In this document: positions 33,955 through 43,713 of the stretch, in pieces
Position numbering within the stretch: the first letter of the stretch is position 1
Layout of the letters: each line of letters starts with the position of its first letter
Assembly: GCA_030684405.1 (NCBI GenBank)
Contig: JAUXYA010000011.1
Coordinates: 434,001 to 498,000 of the forward strand
DNA: 64,000 bases
Direction: 5' to 3'
Origin: Burkholderiales bacterium
GTDB taxonomy: Bacteria > Pseudomonadota > Gammaproteobacteria > Burkholderiales > SG8-41
Program-made: the position numbers and the translations under genes
Notes under the pieces: model-generated
Database searches by the model: none
What the model was told of the DNA's origin: nothing
What the model saw: only the letters and a program-made list of their open reading frames with translations

Positions 33955-36900
33955 ATGCTCCCGAATGAGCTGCCCGTCCCCGGGCAGCGCACCAGCACCG
34001 CACCGCTTCACGGCTCCAGCGACGCGCCCGCACTCGCCGCGCTGGCAGCCCGCGCTCGTCCGCTGCTGGTGCTGACCGAGAGCGCGTGGCAGGCGCAGCG
34101 GCTGCTGCAGGAAATTCCCTTTTTCGCACCGCAGCTGCGCGTGCATCTGCTGCCGGACTGGGAAACCCTGCCCTGGGACCATTTCTCGCCGCACCACGAC
34201 CTGGTGTCGGAGCGGCTGGCGACGCTGTGCCAGATCGCGCGCGGCGATTTCGATATTGCGCTGGTGCCGGTGACCACCGCGCTCTACCGTTTCGCGCCGG
34301 TCGACTACATCACCGCCAACACTTTCTATTTCTGCCAGGGTTCAACGCTGGGCGGCGACGCACTGCGCTTGCAGCTGACACTCGCCGGCTACAACGCGGT
34401 GACCCAGGTGGTCGCGCCTGGTGAATACAGTTTCCGTGGCGGGCTGATCGACCTCTACCCGATGGGCAGCCCGCTGCCCTACCGCATCGACCTCTTCGAC
34501 GACGTCATCGATTCGATCCGCAGCTTCGACATCGACAGCCAGCGCTCGATCATGAAGGTGCCGGAAGTGCGTTTGCTGCCGGCGCGCGAGTTTCCGCTGG
34601 ATGAAGCCGCGCGCACTGCCTTCCGCCAGCGCTTCCGCGAACGTTTCGAGGGCGACCCTTCGCGCAGCCAGGTCTACAAGGACGTGTCGAAGGGCATTCC
34701 CACCGCGGGCATCGAATATTTCCTGCCGCTGTTCTTCGACAGGACCGCGTTGCTGACCGACTACCTGCCCAAGGACACGACGGTCTGCCTGCGTCCCGGC
34801 ATCACCGAAGCCATCGATGAGTTCTGGGCCGACACCCGCGGGCGACACGCGATGGTGCGCGGTGACCTCGCCAATCCGGTACTGCCGCCGCAGGAATTGT
34901 TTCTGACGGAAGACGCTTTCTTCGGGGCGATCAAGCCCTTTGCGCGGGTTGATCTGGCTGTGGTGACGACTGCGGTGGCGGGGTCGCCTGCGGAAATCTC
35001 TGAAAATACCAATAAAAACAAATATTTAAATAGATCTTCTGAGCAAAAAACTCTTGAGGCCGGTGGTCTCCCCTCACCCCAACCCTCTCCCCGCTTGCGG
35101 GGAGAGGGGGTAGAACCCGAGGAAGCGACGGCTCCCCTGCCGCCACTGAACGTCGAGCGCCGCGCCGACGACCCGCTGCACCGGATGCGCGCGTTCAACG
35201 AAACCTTTCCCGGCCGTGTGCTGGTGCTGGCTGAAACGCTGGGCCGGCGCGAAACCATGCTCGAGTATTTCCGCGAGTACGGTTTGCATTGCGCGCAGGC
35301 GGCGGACTGGGCCGCTTTCAATGCGGATGACGCGCGCTTCATGCTCGGCGTCGCACCGCTGCAGGCGGGCTGGATCGACATCACGGCAAAAATCGCCGTC
35401 GTCACCGAGAACGAACTCTATGCCTCGCAGGTGCGCCAGCGCGCGGTGCGCGACGCCAAGCGCACATCGCCGGAGGGCATGCTGCGCGATCTGTCCGAGG
35501 TCAAGATCGGCGATCCGGTGGTGCACGAGCAGCATGGCATCGGCCGCTACCTCGGCCTGCAGACCATGGATCTCGGTGAAGGGCCGACCGAATTCCTGAC
35601 GCTGGAGTACGCCAACGAAGCCAAGCTCTACGTACCGGTGTCGAGCCTGCACCTGATCAGCCGCTACAGCGGTGCTGCTGCCGACCAGGCGCCGCTGCAC
35701 CAGCTGGGCAGCGGCCAGTGGGACAAGGCGAAGCGCAAGGCGGCGAAACAGGTGCGCGACACTGCGGCGGAACTGCTGGCGCTTTACGCCCAGCGCGCGG
35801 CGCGCGAAGGGTACGCCTTCAATCTGAAACCGCACGACTACGAGGCATTCGCCGAGGGTTTCCCCTTTGAGGAAACCCCGGACCAGGCGACGGCGATCAA
35901 TGCCACCATCGAGGATCTGAAAAGCAGCAAGCCGATGGACCGGCTGGTCTGCGGCGACGTGGGATTCGGCAAGACCGAGGTCGCGCTGCGTGCCGCCTTC
36001 GTTGCGGTCGCCGATGGCAAGCAGGTCGCCGTGCTGGTACCGACCACGCTGCTCGCCGAGCAGCATTTCAACACCTTCAGCGACCGCTTTGCCGACTGGC
36101 CGGTGAAGGTCGCGGAGCTGTCGCGTTTCCGCACGGCGAAGGAAACCACGGAGGCGCTGAAGGGTCTGGCCGAGGGTCGCATCGACATCGCGGTGGGCAC
36201 CCACAAGCTGGTGAGCAAGGATGTCAAGTTCCAGAACCTCGGCCTGGTGATCATCGACGAGGAGCACCGCTTCGGGGTACGGCAAAAAGAGCAGTTGAAA
36301 GCGCTGCGGGCGGAAGTCGACGTGCTGACGCTGACCGCGACACCGATCCCGCGCACGCTGGCGATGTCGCTGGAAGGCCTGCGCGACTTCTCGGTGATCG
36401 CCACCGCGCCACAGCGACGGCTCGCAATCAAGACTTTCGTCGCGCGATATGCAAAATCGCTGATCCGCGAGGCGGTGCTGCGCGAACTGAAACGCGGTGG
36501 CCAGATCTATTTCCTGCATAACGACATTGACACCATCCGCAACGTCGAGGAAGAACTGACGCAGCTCTTGCCGGAGGCGCGGGTGCGCATCGCCCACGGC
36601 CAGATGCGCGAGCGCGACCTGGAACTGGCAATGCGCGATTTCTACCAGGGCCGTTTCAATGTACTGCTGTGCACGACCATCATCGAGACCGGCATCGACT
36701 TCCCGACCGCGAACACCATCATCATCAACCGTGCCGACCGTTTCGGCCTCGCCCAGTTGCACCAGCTGCGCGGCCGCGTCGGCCGCTCCCATCACCAGGC
36801 CGATGCCTACCTGCTGCTGCCCGACGAAGGCAACATCACTGCCGGCGCGAAAAAGCGGCTGGAGGCGATCCAGGCGATGGAGGAACTGGGTTCCGGATTT

Positions 36901-37500
36901 TTCCTGGCGATGCACGACCTGGAAATCCGCGGCGCCGGCGAAGTGCTCGGTGATTCGCAGTCGGGCGAAATGCAGGAAATCGGTTTCAATCTCTACTGCG
37001 CAATGCTCGATGCCGCGGTGAGGTCGCTGAAGGAAGGCAAGGAACCCAACCTCGACGCTCCGCTGGGGGTCACTACCGAGATCAACCTGCACGCGCCGGC
37101 GCTGCTGCCCGACGACTACTGCCACGACGTGCACGAGCGGCTGGTACTCTACAAGCGTCTCGCCAACTGCGACAGCGAGGAACAGCTGCAATTCCTGCAG
37201 GAAGAGCTGATCGACCGTTTCGGCGAACTGCCGGACGCAACCCGCACGCTGCTCGACTGCCACCGCCTGCGCCTGCTCGGCAAGCCACTGGGCATCGCGC
37301 GCATCGACGCCAGCGATGCCGTGATCAACCTGCAGTTCGTGCCCAATCCGCCGATCGAACCGATCAGGATCATCCAGCTGATCCAGAAGAAAAAGAACTA
37401 CAAGCTCGCCGGCCAGGACCGGCTGCGCATCGAGACCGCGACACCGGACCTGAAATCGCGCGTCACCGAAATCCGCCGGGTATTTGCCGAACTCGGCTGA
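33955..37500 (+). CDS. mfd: Transcription-repair coupling factor Mfd with an in-frame repeat insertion
   Basis: Mfd removes stalled RNA polymerase and recruits UvrA. The product is 1181 residues. It has an N-terminal UvrB-like module (residues 1 to about 345), an RNA polymerase-interacting domain with GDPVVHEQHGIGRYLGL near 520, a RecG-like motor with Walker A GDVGFGKTEVA (about 668) and DEEH box, and a C-terminal D7 domain. Residues about 350-390 (NTNKNKYLNRSSEQK...PSPQPSPRLRGEG) come from two adjacent DNA repeats inserted in frame in an interdomain linker. Both motor and interaction motifs look intact, so it is probably functional. Confidence 0.95.
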   Translation: MLPNELPVPGQRTSTAPLHGSSDAPALAALAARARPLLVLTESAWQAQRLLQEIPFFAPQLRVHLLPDWETLPWDHFSPHHDLVSERLATLCQIARGDFDIALVPVTTALYRFAPVDYITANTFYFCQGSTLGGDALRLQLTLAGYNAVTQVVAPGEYSFRGGLIDLYPMGSPLPYRIDLFDDVIDSIRSFDIDSQRSIMKVPEVRLLPAREFPLDEAARTAFRQRFRERFEGDPSRSQVYKDVSKGIPTAGIEYFLPLFFDRTALLTDYLPKDTTVCLRPGITEAIDEFWADTRGRHAMVRGDLANPVLPPQELFLTEDAFFGAIKPFARVDLAVVTTAVAGSPAEISENTNKNKYLNRSSEQKTLEAGGLPSPQPSPRLRGEGVEPEEATAPLPPLNVERRADDPLHRMRAFNETFPGRVLVLAETLGRRETMLEYFREYGLHCAQAADWAAFNADDARFMLGVAPLQAGWIDITAKIAVVTENELYASQVRQRAVRDAKRTSPEGMLRDLSEVKIGDPVVHEQHGIGRYLGLQTMDLGEGPTEFLTLEYANEAKLYVPVSSLHLISRYSGAAADQAPLHQLGSGQWDKAKRKAAKQVRDTAAELLALYAQRAAREGYAFNLKPHDYEAFAEGFPFEETPDQATAINATIEDLKSSKPMDRLVCGDVGFGKTEVALRAAFVAVADGKQVAVLVPTTLLAEQHFNTFSDRFADWPVKVAELSRFRTAKETTEALKGLAEGRIDIAVGTHKLVSKDVKFQNLGLVIIDEEHRFGVRQKEQLKALRAEVDVLTLTATPIPRTLAMSLEGLRDFSVIATAPQRRLAIKTFVARYAKSLIREAVLRELKRGGQIYFLHNDIDTIRNVEEELTQLLPEARVRIAHGQMRERDLELAMRDFYQGRFNVLLCTTIIETGIDFPTANTIIINRADRFGLAQLHQLRGRVGRSHHQADAYLLLPDEGNITAGAKKRLEAIQAMEELGSGFFLAMHDLEIRGAGEVLGDSQSGEMQEIGFNLYCAMLDAAVRSLKEGKEPNLDAPLGVTTEINLHAPALLPDDYCHDVHERLVLYKRLANCDSEEQLQFLQEELIDRFGELPDATRTLLDCHRLRLLGKPLGIARIDASDAVINLQFVPNPPIEPIRIIQLIQKKKNYKLAGQDRLRIETATPDLKSRVTEIRRVFAELG
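35002..35036 (+). repeat. AT-rich dispersed element, copy 5, inside mfd
   Basis: AATACCAATAAAAACAAATA followed by TTTAAATAG lies in the mfd coding frame and is read as NTNKNKYLNR. It is strikingly AT-rich against the surrounding gene. Confidence 0.65.
35068..35110 (+). repeat. CCCTCTCCCCGC hairpin repeat inside mfd
   Basis: A perfect palindrome (CCCTCTCCCCGC, TT, GCGGGGAGAGGG with minor loop) preceded by CTCCCCTCACCCC is translated as PSPQPSPRLRGEG. This peptide is a familiar mark of a dispersed repeat that has entered a reading frame. Confidence 0.85.
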
Positions 37501-37543
37501 TGCGCCGACAATGGCGCGGCCTTCCATCACGGGGACCGCGCTG

Positions 37544-38344
37544 ATGAACACCATGAATCGCCTGAAACCCGCCATCGCGTTGCTGCTGTTGCTGGTGCTG
37601 CATGCCGGCCACACCGCGGCGCAGACCACCCTCGGCTTTGTTGTACTGCACGGCAAGGGCGGACGCCCCGAAGGGCTGACGGCACCGCTCGATGCAAGCC
37701 TGCAGCAGCAGGGCATGCTGGTCATCAGCCCCGAGATGCCCTGGTCCGGAAAACGCAAGTACGACAGCGACGTTGCTGCTGCAGAGGCGCAGATCACCGA
37801 AGCTGTTCAAAGCCTGCGCCAGCGCGGTGCGGCAAAAGTGTTCCTTGCCGGCCACAGCCAGGGCGCCGTGTTCGGACTGCATTACGCATCCAGGCATCCG
37901 CTCGACGGACTGATCCTGATCGTTCCCGGCGGCAACGTGGCCACGAATTTCTACCGGCAAAAGGTCGGATCCTCGGTATCGCAGGCACGCAGTCTGGTCG
38001 CCGCCAGAAAGGGCGGCGAAGCCGGCGAGTTCGACGAGTTCGAGGGAGACAAGGGAATCTGGAAAGTGCGCACAACGGCCGCAAGCTACCTGTCGTGGTT
38101 CGATCCCGAGGGTGCGATGAACCAGACAAAATCATCGAGGGCATTGCCGAAAACCCTGCCGGTGCTGCATGTCGCGCCGACCTCGGACTATCCGGCGCTG
38201 CTGCGCGCAAAACAGGAGATGTACGGCGCGCTGGCCACGCCGCTGAAGCGCCTCTACGAGCCGCCATCGGATCATCGCAACGCGCCGCGCGATGCTGCTG
38301 CCGAGATTGCGCGCTGGGCTACCGAAGTCGCCGGCAAACCATAA
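37544..38344 (+). CDS. Exported alpha/beta-hydrolase-like protein
   Basis: The 266-residue product has a signal peptide (LKPAIALLLLLVLHAGHTAA, about 7-26) and an alpha/beta hydrolase core. The nucleophile elbow is GHSQG, the oxyanion region is VVLHGKGGRP, and a C-terminal His lies in SDHRNAP. Substrate unknown. It starts 43 bases after mfd on the same strand; the ATG at 37544 is preferred because the signal peptide starts there and the longer frame overlaps mfd. Confidence 0.8.
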   Translation: MNTMNRLKPAIALLLLLVLHAGHTAAQTTLGFVVLHGKGGRPEGLTAPLDASLQQQGMLVISPEMPWSGKRKYDSDVAAAEAQITEAVQSLRQRGAAKVFLAGHSQGAVFGLHYASRHPLDGLILIVPGGNVATNFYRQKVGSSVSQARSLVAARKGGEAGEFDEFEGDKGIWKVRTTAASYLSWFDPEGAMNQTKSSRALPKTLPVLHVAPTSDYPALLRAKQEMYGALATPLKRLYEPPSDHRNAPRDAAAEIARWATEVAGKP

Positions 38345-38357
38345 ACGTTTCACGATC

Positions 38358-38822
38358 ATGCCCATGCGCAAATGGCGTCCACAGGATCTCGACACCACCC
38401 TCGACACCTTCCACCGCGCTGTGCACGAACTCGCTGCCGCGGATTACAGCCCCAAGGAACTCGAGGCCTGGGCGCCGCAGGAGGCCGACTATGGCGCATG
38501 GGAGCGGCGCATGGAGGACAGCCGGGGCTGGATTTTCGAAATCAACGGCAAACTCGGCGGCTTCATCACCACCGACGCGCCGGGCCACATCGACCTGCTC
38601 TACGTCCACCCCGATTACAAGCGCATGGGTGTCGCCACCGCACTGCTCGGACTGCTGGTCGCCGATGCCGGTGTGCGCGGCATCAGCGCACTCCGTACCG
38701 AAGCCAGCCGCACCGCAAAGCCGTTTTTCGAGCAGGCCGGATTTTCGGTGCTGCGCGCGGAACGGGTCGAGCGAGACGGCGTGACGCTGGAGCGTTTTGT
38801 AATGGACCGGCGGCCGCACTGA
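38358..38822 (+). CDS. GNAT-family N-acetyltransferase
   Basis: The 154-residue product has the GNAT strands IDLLYVHPDYKRMGVATALL (acetyl-CoA loop R/K-x-x-G-V/I-A) and the closing FFEQAGFSVLRAERV. N-terminal WRPQDLDTTLDTFHRAVHELA resembles the YafP/ElaA-like branch. The acyl acceptor is unknown. It begins 13 bases after the hydrolase gene. Confidence 0.87.
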   Translation: MPMRKWRPQDLDTTLDTFHRAVHELAAADYSPKELEAWAPQEADYGAWERRMEDSRGWIFEINGKLGGFITTDAPGHIDLLYVHPDYKRMGVATALLGLLVADAGVRGISALRTEASRTAKPFFEQAGFSVLRAERVERDGVTLERFVMDRRPH

Positions 38823-38839
38823 CCGCGACCTCGGTTTCG

Positions 38840-38949
38840 TAGCCGGATGGAGGCTGCACGCCGTAATTCGGGGAATGGCTGAAATGCGCCACCTCTGCCG
38901 TTAGCCAACGCGGTCCCGGACTCCGGCCTTCGGCCTTCCTCCGGGCTAC
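38840..38949. repeat. GTAGCCGGATGGAGGC-type inverted repeat
   Basis: GTAGCCGGATGGAGGC at the left and CCTTCCTCCGGGCTAC at the right form imperfect arms around a central region with its own CGGCCTTCGGCC hairpin. It fills the 161-base gap between convergent acetyltransferase and prfC genes and could serve as a terminator. Confidence 0.6.
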
Positions 38950-38983
38950 GCAAAATTCCCATTCCGCACACCCGTAGCCTGAA

Positions 38984-40597
<1,614 letters not shown>

Positions 40598-40650
40598 GAA
40601 TAGCCTGCATGGGGGTCCGCGCTGGATGCGCCGGACGTTTTGCGGGCCGC

Positions 40651-40656
40651 ATTATA
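40651..40656 (-). promoter_or_regulatory. Candidate -10 box for prfC
   Basis: TATAAT on the minus strand lies about 54 bases before the prfC ATG. A -35 was not identified with confidence. Confidence 0.4.
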
Positions 40657-40662
40657 ACAGCG

Positions 40663-40702
40663 ATATTTTTATCAATAAAAACAATTAGTTACGAATCATT
40701 AT
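40663..40702 (+). repeat. AT-rich dispersed element, copy 6
   Basis: TTTTTATCAATAAAAACAAT followed by TAGTTACGAATCATTAT lies just upstream of the prfC promoter. It shares ATCAATAAAAACAA exactly with copy 8. Confidence 0.65.
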
Positions 40703-40755
40703 GGCGGCTAAACGTCGTGGACGCAGCGACAACCGCAATAACTCAGCGCTCAGGG

Positions 40756-40803
40756 TGGCTCCCCGACCTGTGCTCGAACCAGGGACAACCTGATTAACAG
40801 TAC
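40756..40803 (-). other. tRNA-Asn(GTT) 3' fragment, att-like scar
   Basis: On the minus strand CTGTTAATCAGG (anticodon loop with GTT), GTTGTCCCTGGTTCGAGC (variable and T arms) and TCGGGGAGCCA (acceptor 3' strand with CCA) match the 3' half of a betaproteobacterial tRNA-Asn. The matching begins at the anticodon loop; the D arm and 5' acceptor strand are absent. Identity from the anticodon loop to the 3' end is what integration by a tyrosine recombinase leaves behind, so this looks like an attachment-site remnant, not a working tRNA. Confidence 0.65.
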
Positions 40804-40957
40804 CGGACACAGGTCGATTTAAGGCGTGATAACCGAAGATTTTGAAGTGGTTTTCTTCGTGGCTACATTTCATCTTGCCGACCGAACCTCTACCCAACCT
40901 CTATGTTGCCGAACCGCATTGTCTGCAAAAAAATTTTAATTCAGTCAACTATTGAAG

Positions 40958-41131
40958 ATTACATAATTCAGTGACAAAGATACCGTCATTCCGGACGCGC
41001 GTAGCGCGAGCCGGAATCCAGTTTCGCTTCAATACAAAACCCCTGGATTCCTGCTTGCCCCCCAGGGGGACTTCCTTCGGGGCGCGCAGGAATGACGGGA
41101 GCACAGTCCTCGTGTCACTTACATATGTAAT
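40958..41131. mobile_element. MITE-like element with terminal inverted repeats
   Basis: ATTACATAATTCAGTGACA at the left end and TGTCACTTACATATGTAAT at the right end are inverted repeats matching at 16 of 19 positions. Inside are two facing GTCATTCC-type palindromic repeats (40982-41021 and 41043-41099). At 174 bases without a gene, it resembles a non-autonomous miniature element. No transposase for it is seen in the window. Confidence 0.55.
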
Positions 41132-41228
41132 TCTCAATAAGCAGGCTGAATTTCACCAAACTTGACAGACGAATTGCCGTTCAGGTGACTGGGTGTCATA
41201 CAAACAGATCACGAGCAGCCGACGCCGT

Positions 41229-42218
41229 TCATTTCGGCAAAGGTAAACCCTCCGCCTCGGCGACCCGAACCAAGGCAATTTCCAGCATAGCGCGTGCATT
41301 GCCCGCAATCTCCTTTAAATAATGATGTAGCGCCGCATCGGCCGGGCTACTGCTTTCGCACTCTGCGCTATAGGTCTCGAAATTGCCCAAACGTATCAGC
41401 AGGTCGGCGATGTGATGCGGACACTCGCAATTCAACTTCACAGAGGTGACGGATAATTCAGCGAGTGCTCTGTTGTCGAAGCGCCGCGCTCCCGCCGCAT
41501 CGATCGGCGGGAGCGCGGCGGGTTCGCCAGGCCGGAAAACGGCGGGGGGCGCTCCGCATAGCGATTCGAGCTGTTCGATATCCAGGGGCGCATGCACCAG
41601 GCTCCAGCCTAGAGCACGCATTTCCTGCTCATTGCGTTGCGAGCCGAAGCCGTATTCCACGACGATTCGTCGCGCGCCCAGTTGCTGCGCCAGAGAACGA
41701 ATCGTCTGCAATGTTTCGCGCTGCAAGGTCGGAAACTCGATGAGCAGCACGTCGGATGTCACGCCGCGTAGCACTTCGCCGGCGAGCGCTGCATTCGGGC
41801 TTGTCCCCACAACCTGCAGTGCTGTCAATTGATGGTGAGCCACCCGCAGGCTTAGCGCTTCGCCGACGATCGCCACGCGCACCGGGATCCGCGCACCCGT
41901 GGTGACCTGACCGGCGTGCCGTGGCGGGGTCGGTGTCGCGTGCGAGATTTGGTCGAGCATCGCCCGCAACTGATCGATGCCGAGCATTGCAATCGAACCG
42001 ATGGCGTGCCCCGAGTCGACAAGCTGCTTGATCACCGCCAGCCGCGCCACTTCGGCGGGCGCATAAAGGCGCTGTCCCGACGTGCTCTGGCGGGGCCCGA
42101 CGATCTTGTAGCGCCTCTCCCAGACGCGCAACGTTTGAACTGGAATGCCGGTGAGCCTGGCTACCGCACCGCTGCGGTATATCGGTTCCTCTGGCGTTTT
42201 CTGTTGATGGTTTGACAT
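41229..42218 (-). CDS. MerR-family regulator with degenerate B12-binding-like domain (MlrA/LitR type)
   Basis: The 329-residue product has an N-terminal MerR helix-turn-helix (YRSGAVARLTGIPVQTLRVWERRY, residues about 13-36) and the QRLYAPAEVARL wing. A B12-binding-like Rossmann region (about 110-220) follows, without the DxHxxG cobalamin motif, and then a helical C-terminus. This layout resembles MlrA and the light/B12 regulators LitR/CarH, but cobalamin use is doubtful here. The start at 42218 has GAGGAGG close upstream. It faces the fasciclin gene across four copies of a CAGTTCAATT-like repeat. Confidence 0.82.
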   Translation of the reverse strand: MSNHQQKTPEEPIYRSGAVARLTGIPVQTLRVWERRYKIVGPRQSTSGQRLYAPAEVARLAVIKQLVDSGHAIGSIAMLGIDQLRAMLDQISHATPTPPRHAGQVTTGARIPVRVAIVGEALSLRVAHHQLTALQVVGTSPNAALAGEVLRGVTSDVLLIEFPTLQRETLQTIRSLAQQLGARRIVVEYGFGSQRNEQEMRALGWSLVHAPLDIEQLESLCGAPPAVFRPGEPAALPPIDAAGARRFDNRALAELSVTSVKLNCECPHHIADLLIRLGNFETYSAECESSSPADAALHHYLKEIAGNARAMLEIALVRVAEAEGLPLPK

Positions 42219-42225
42219 ACCCCTC

Positions 42226-42372
42226 CTCAAATGAACTGTGTTTGAAGCCATTGTAATCAAAATTTCCCATATTAATCAATAAAATCCAGTTCAATTGAGC
42301 CATAAAGAGAAATATTCCTGTTCATTTCATTGTTTTCATATACAATACCATTTCATTAACAGTTCAATTCGG
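42226..42372. promoter_or_regulatory. Four C(A/T)GTTCA(A/T)TT repeats in a divergent promoter region
   Basis: Copies are at 42226-42238 (minus strand, CAGTTCATTTGAG), 42287-42299 (CAGTTCAATTGAG), 42318-42330 (CTGTTCATTTCAT) and 42360-42372 (CAGTTCAATTCGG). They lie between the MerR-type regulator and the fasciclin gene, the position expected for operators of that regulator. The repeats are seen; the binding protein is inferred. Confidence 0.55.
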
Positions 42373-42455
42373 ATGCAAAGGATTGCTGTTTTTTCAGAAT
42401 CAAAGGTCGTCCGAGCAGTCTCTGATTTTTAATTACTTTTTAACAAGGAAATGTC

Positions 42456-42911
42456 ATGAAAAAACTGATCTCCGCCGTAGCCGTTTCGTTTTGCCTGATG
42501 TCCACTGCCAATGCCAAGGACATCGTCGATACTGCGGTTTCCGCGGGTAATTTCAACACCCTCGCCACTGCCTTGAAGGCTGCCGGTCTGGTGGAAACCT
42601 TGAAAGGCAAGGGCCCATTTACGGTTTTTGCGCCGACTGATGCGGCCTTCGCCAAGATTCCCAAGGCCCAACTGGACGCTCTGCTTGCCGACAAGGCCAA
42701 ACTCACCGCCGTTCTGACTTATCACGTCGTTCCGGGCAAGGTGATGTCCAAGGACGTCAAGGCCGGGATGGTGAAGACGGTGCAAGGATCGTCGCTGACA
42801 GTAGGTACGAAGGGCGGCGTCAAGGTCGACAATGCAAACGTCACCGCAGTCGACATCGTTGCTGACAACGGTGTGATCCACGTCATCGACACTGTAGTGC
42901 TGCCCAAGTAA
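42456..42911 (+). CDS. Secreted fasciclin-domain protein
   Basis: The 151-residue product has a signal peptide (about 1-20, ending NA-K) and one fasciclin domain, with the FAS1 box [17 protein letters not shown] and the second box [11 protein letters not shown], ending [15 protein letters not shown]. Such proteins are extracytoplasmic adhesive or structural proteins; in bacteria their roles are poorly known. An AAGGAA ribosome-binding site precedes the ATG. A strong hairpin follows at 42962. Confidence 0.93.
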   Translation: MKKLISAVAVSFCLMSTANAKDIVDTAVSAGNFNTLATALKAAGLVETLKGKGPFTVFAPTDAAFAKIPKAQLDALLADKAKLTAVLTYHVVPGKVMSKDVKAGMVKTVQGSSLTVGTKGGVKVDNANVTAVDIVADNGVIHVIDTVVLPK

Positions 42912-42961
42912 TAAACACCCGGCAGGCCTTAACTGCCCCCATTAGGTATCAGCTGAAACCC

Positions 42962-42989
42962 GACAACGTCCGCTACAGCGGGCGTTGTC
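42962..42989 (+). terminator. Strong stem-loop after the fasciclin gene
   Basis: GACAACGTCCGC and GCGGGCGTTGTC pair around a TACA loop with one G-T wobble. There is no clear U run, so it may be a weak terminator or an mRNA-stabilising hairpin. Confidence 0.6.
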
Positions 42990-43036
42990 ATTAAGACAAA
43001 ACCGTCAGCCATAACGGCTGCACAAGGAATATGCCA

Positions 43037-43435
43037 ATGTCCAGTTTATTGGAAAATATTTTTCAGGATGCAGATACCAGCTTGAACGTTCTTCAGGTAC
43101 TTGCAACGAACACCTTTGATTCAATTCTGATTACCGATGCCACCAAAGATGCGAAGATCGTTTATGCGAATAAAGCATTCAAGACGCTTACTGGATACGC
43201 TCCGTCGGAGGTCATAGGGAAAACCCCGAGAATTCTGCAGGGTGCAGCTACTGACAGGAAAGTGATTGCCCGCCTGACAGACTCGCTGAAAAGGGGCGGT
43301 CAATTCGAAGGCAAGGCAATCAACTACAAAAAGAACGGTACGCCCTTCATCATGTATTGGCGCGTCCTGCCGGTAAAGGTTGGCAATCAGATCAAAGTTT
43401 GGGTGGCAATTCAACGTGAAGGATATGTGATTTAG
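43037..43435 (+). CDS. Single PAS domain protein, LOV-like but without the photoactive Cys
   Basis: The 132-residue product is one PAS domain. ITDATKDAKIVYANKAFKTL, TGYAPSEVIGKTPRILQG and RGGQFEGKAINYKKNGTPF follow the LOV/PAS pattern closely, but the flavin-binding GxNCRFLQ is replaced by GKTPRILQ, so Cys is absent. No output domain is attached. AAGGA lies 8 bases before the ATG at 43037 but only 2 before the one at 43031, favouring the former. Its stop overlaps the next gene's GTG. It could bind heme, flavin or a partner. Confidence 0.85.
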   Translation: MSSLLENIFQDADTSLNVLQVLATNTFDSILITDATKDAKIVYANKAFKTLTGYAPSEVIGKTPRILQGAATDRKVIARLTDSLKRGGQFEGKAINYKKNGTPFIMYWRVLPVKVGNQIKVWVAIQREGYVI

Positions 43436-43695
43436 TGAGAATTCCTGATTCTCACCTGTCGCAGCCCAAAGTGATTAAATCAAGTAAACAGATCGGCAGT
43501 GTGCTGATTATTGCCGGCAATTCGCTGACAGCGATCGGTTGTGTTGGATTGGTGCTCGCATTGATCGGTTTGATCAACGCGGAATCTTTCGCGCTCGGGA
43601 TATCGTCAGGTATCCGGGTCATCGGATCGGTAGCAATAATGGGTTGCTTGTTGAGCGCCATTGGTTACGGTGTTGTTGAGTACCTTGAGAAGTAA
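43435..43695 (+). CDS. Small membrane protein, function unknown
   Basis: This 86-residue protein has two hydrophobic segments (about 22-45 and 56-78) rich in Gly, Ile and Ser, preceded by a polar N-terminus. The GTG start overlaps the PAS gene stop by one base, which implies translational coupling. It is not recognised as a named family. Confidence 0.6.
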   Translation: MRIPDSHLSQPKVIKSSKQIGSVLIIAGNSLTAIGCVGLVLALIGLINAESFALGISSGIRVIGSVAIMGCLLSAIGYGVVEYLEK

Positions 43696-43713
43696 AACTT
43701 CAGGAGAAGCTAT

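Larger units (their letters stand above)
40598..41228. other. 631-base gene-free stretch with several mobile or recombination traces
   Basis: From prfC rightwards it holds a -10 box, an AT-rich element, a tRNA-Asn 3' fragment (40756-40803) and a MITE-like inverted-repeat element (40958-41131). No protein gene is visible. The composition turns AT-rich near 40850-40960. Confidence 0.7.

Noticed and set aside
35074-37797. A 907-codon open frame antisense to mfd
   Set aside because: mfd on the other strand has complete family motifs; the antisense frame has no recognisable domain and reflects high-GC codon bias.
40756-40803. A complete tRNA-Asn gene
   Set aside because: The D arm, 5' acceptor strand and 5' side of the anticodon stem are missing, and one T-stem position is mismatched.
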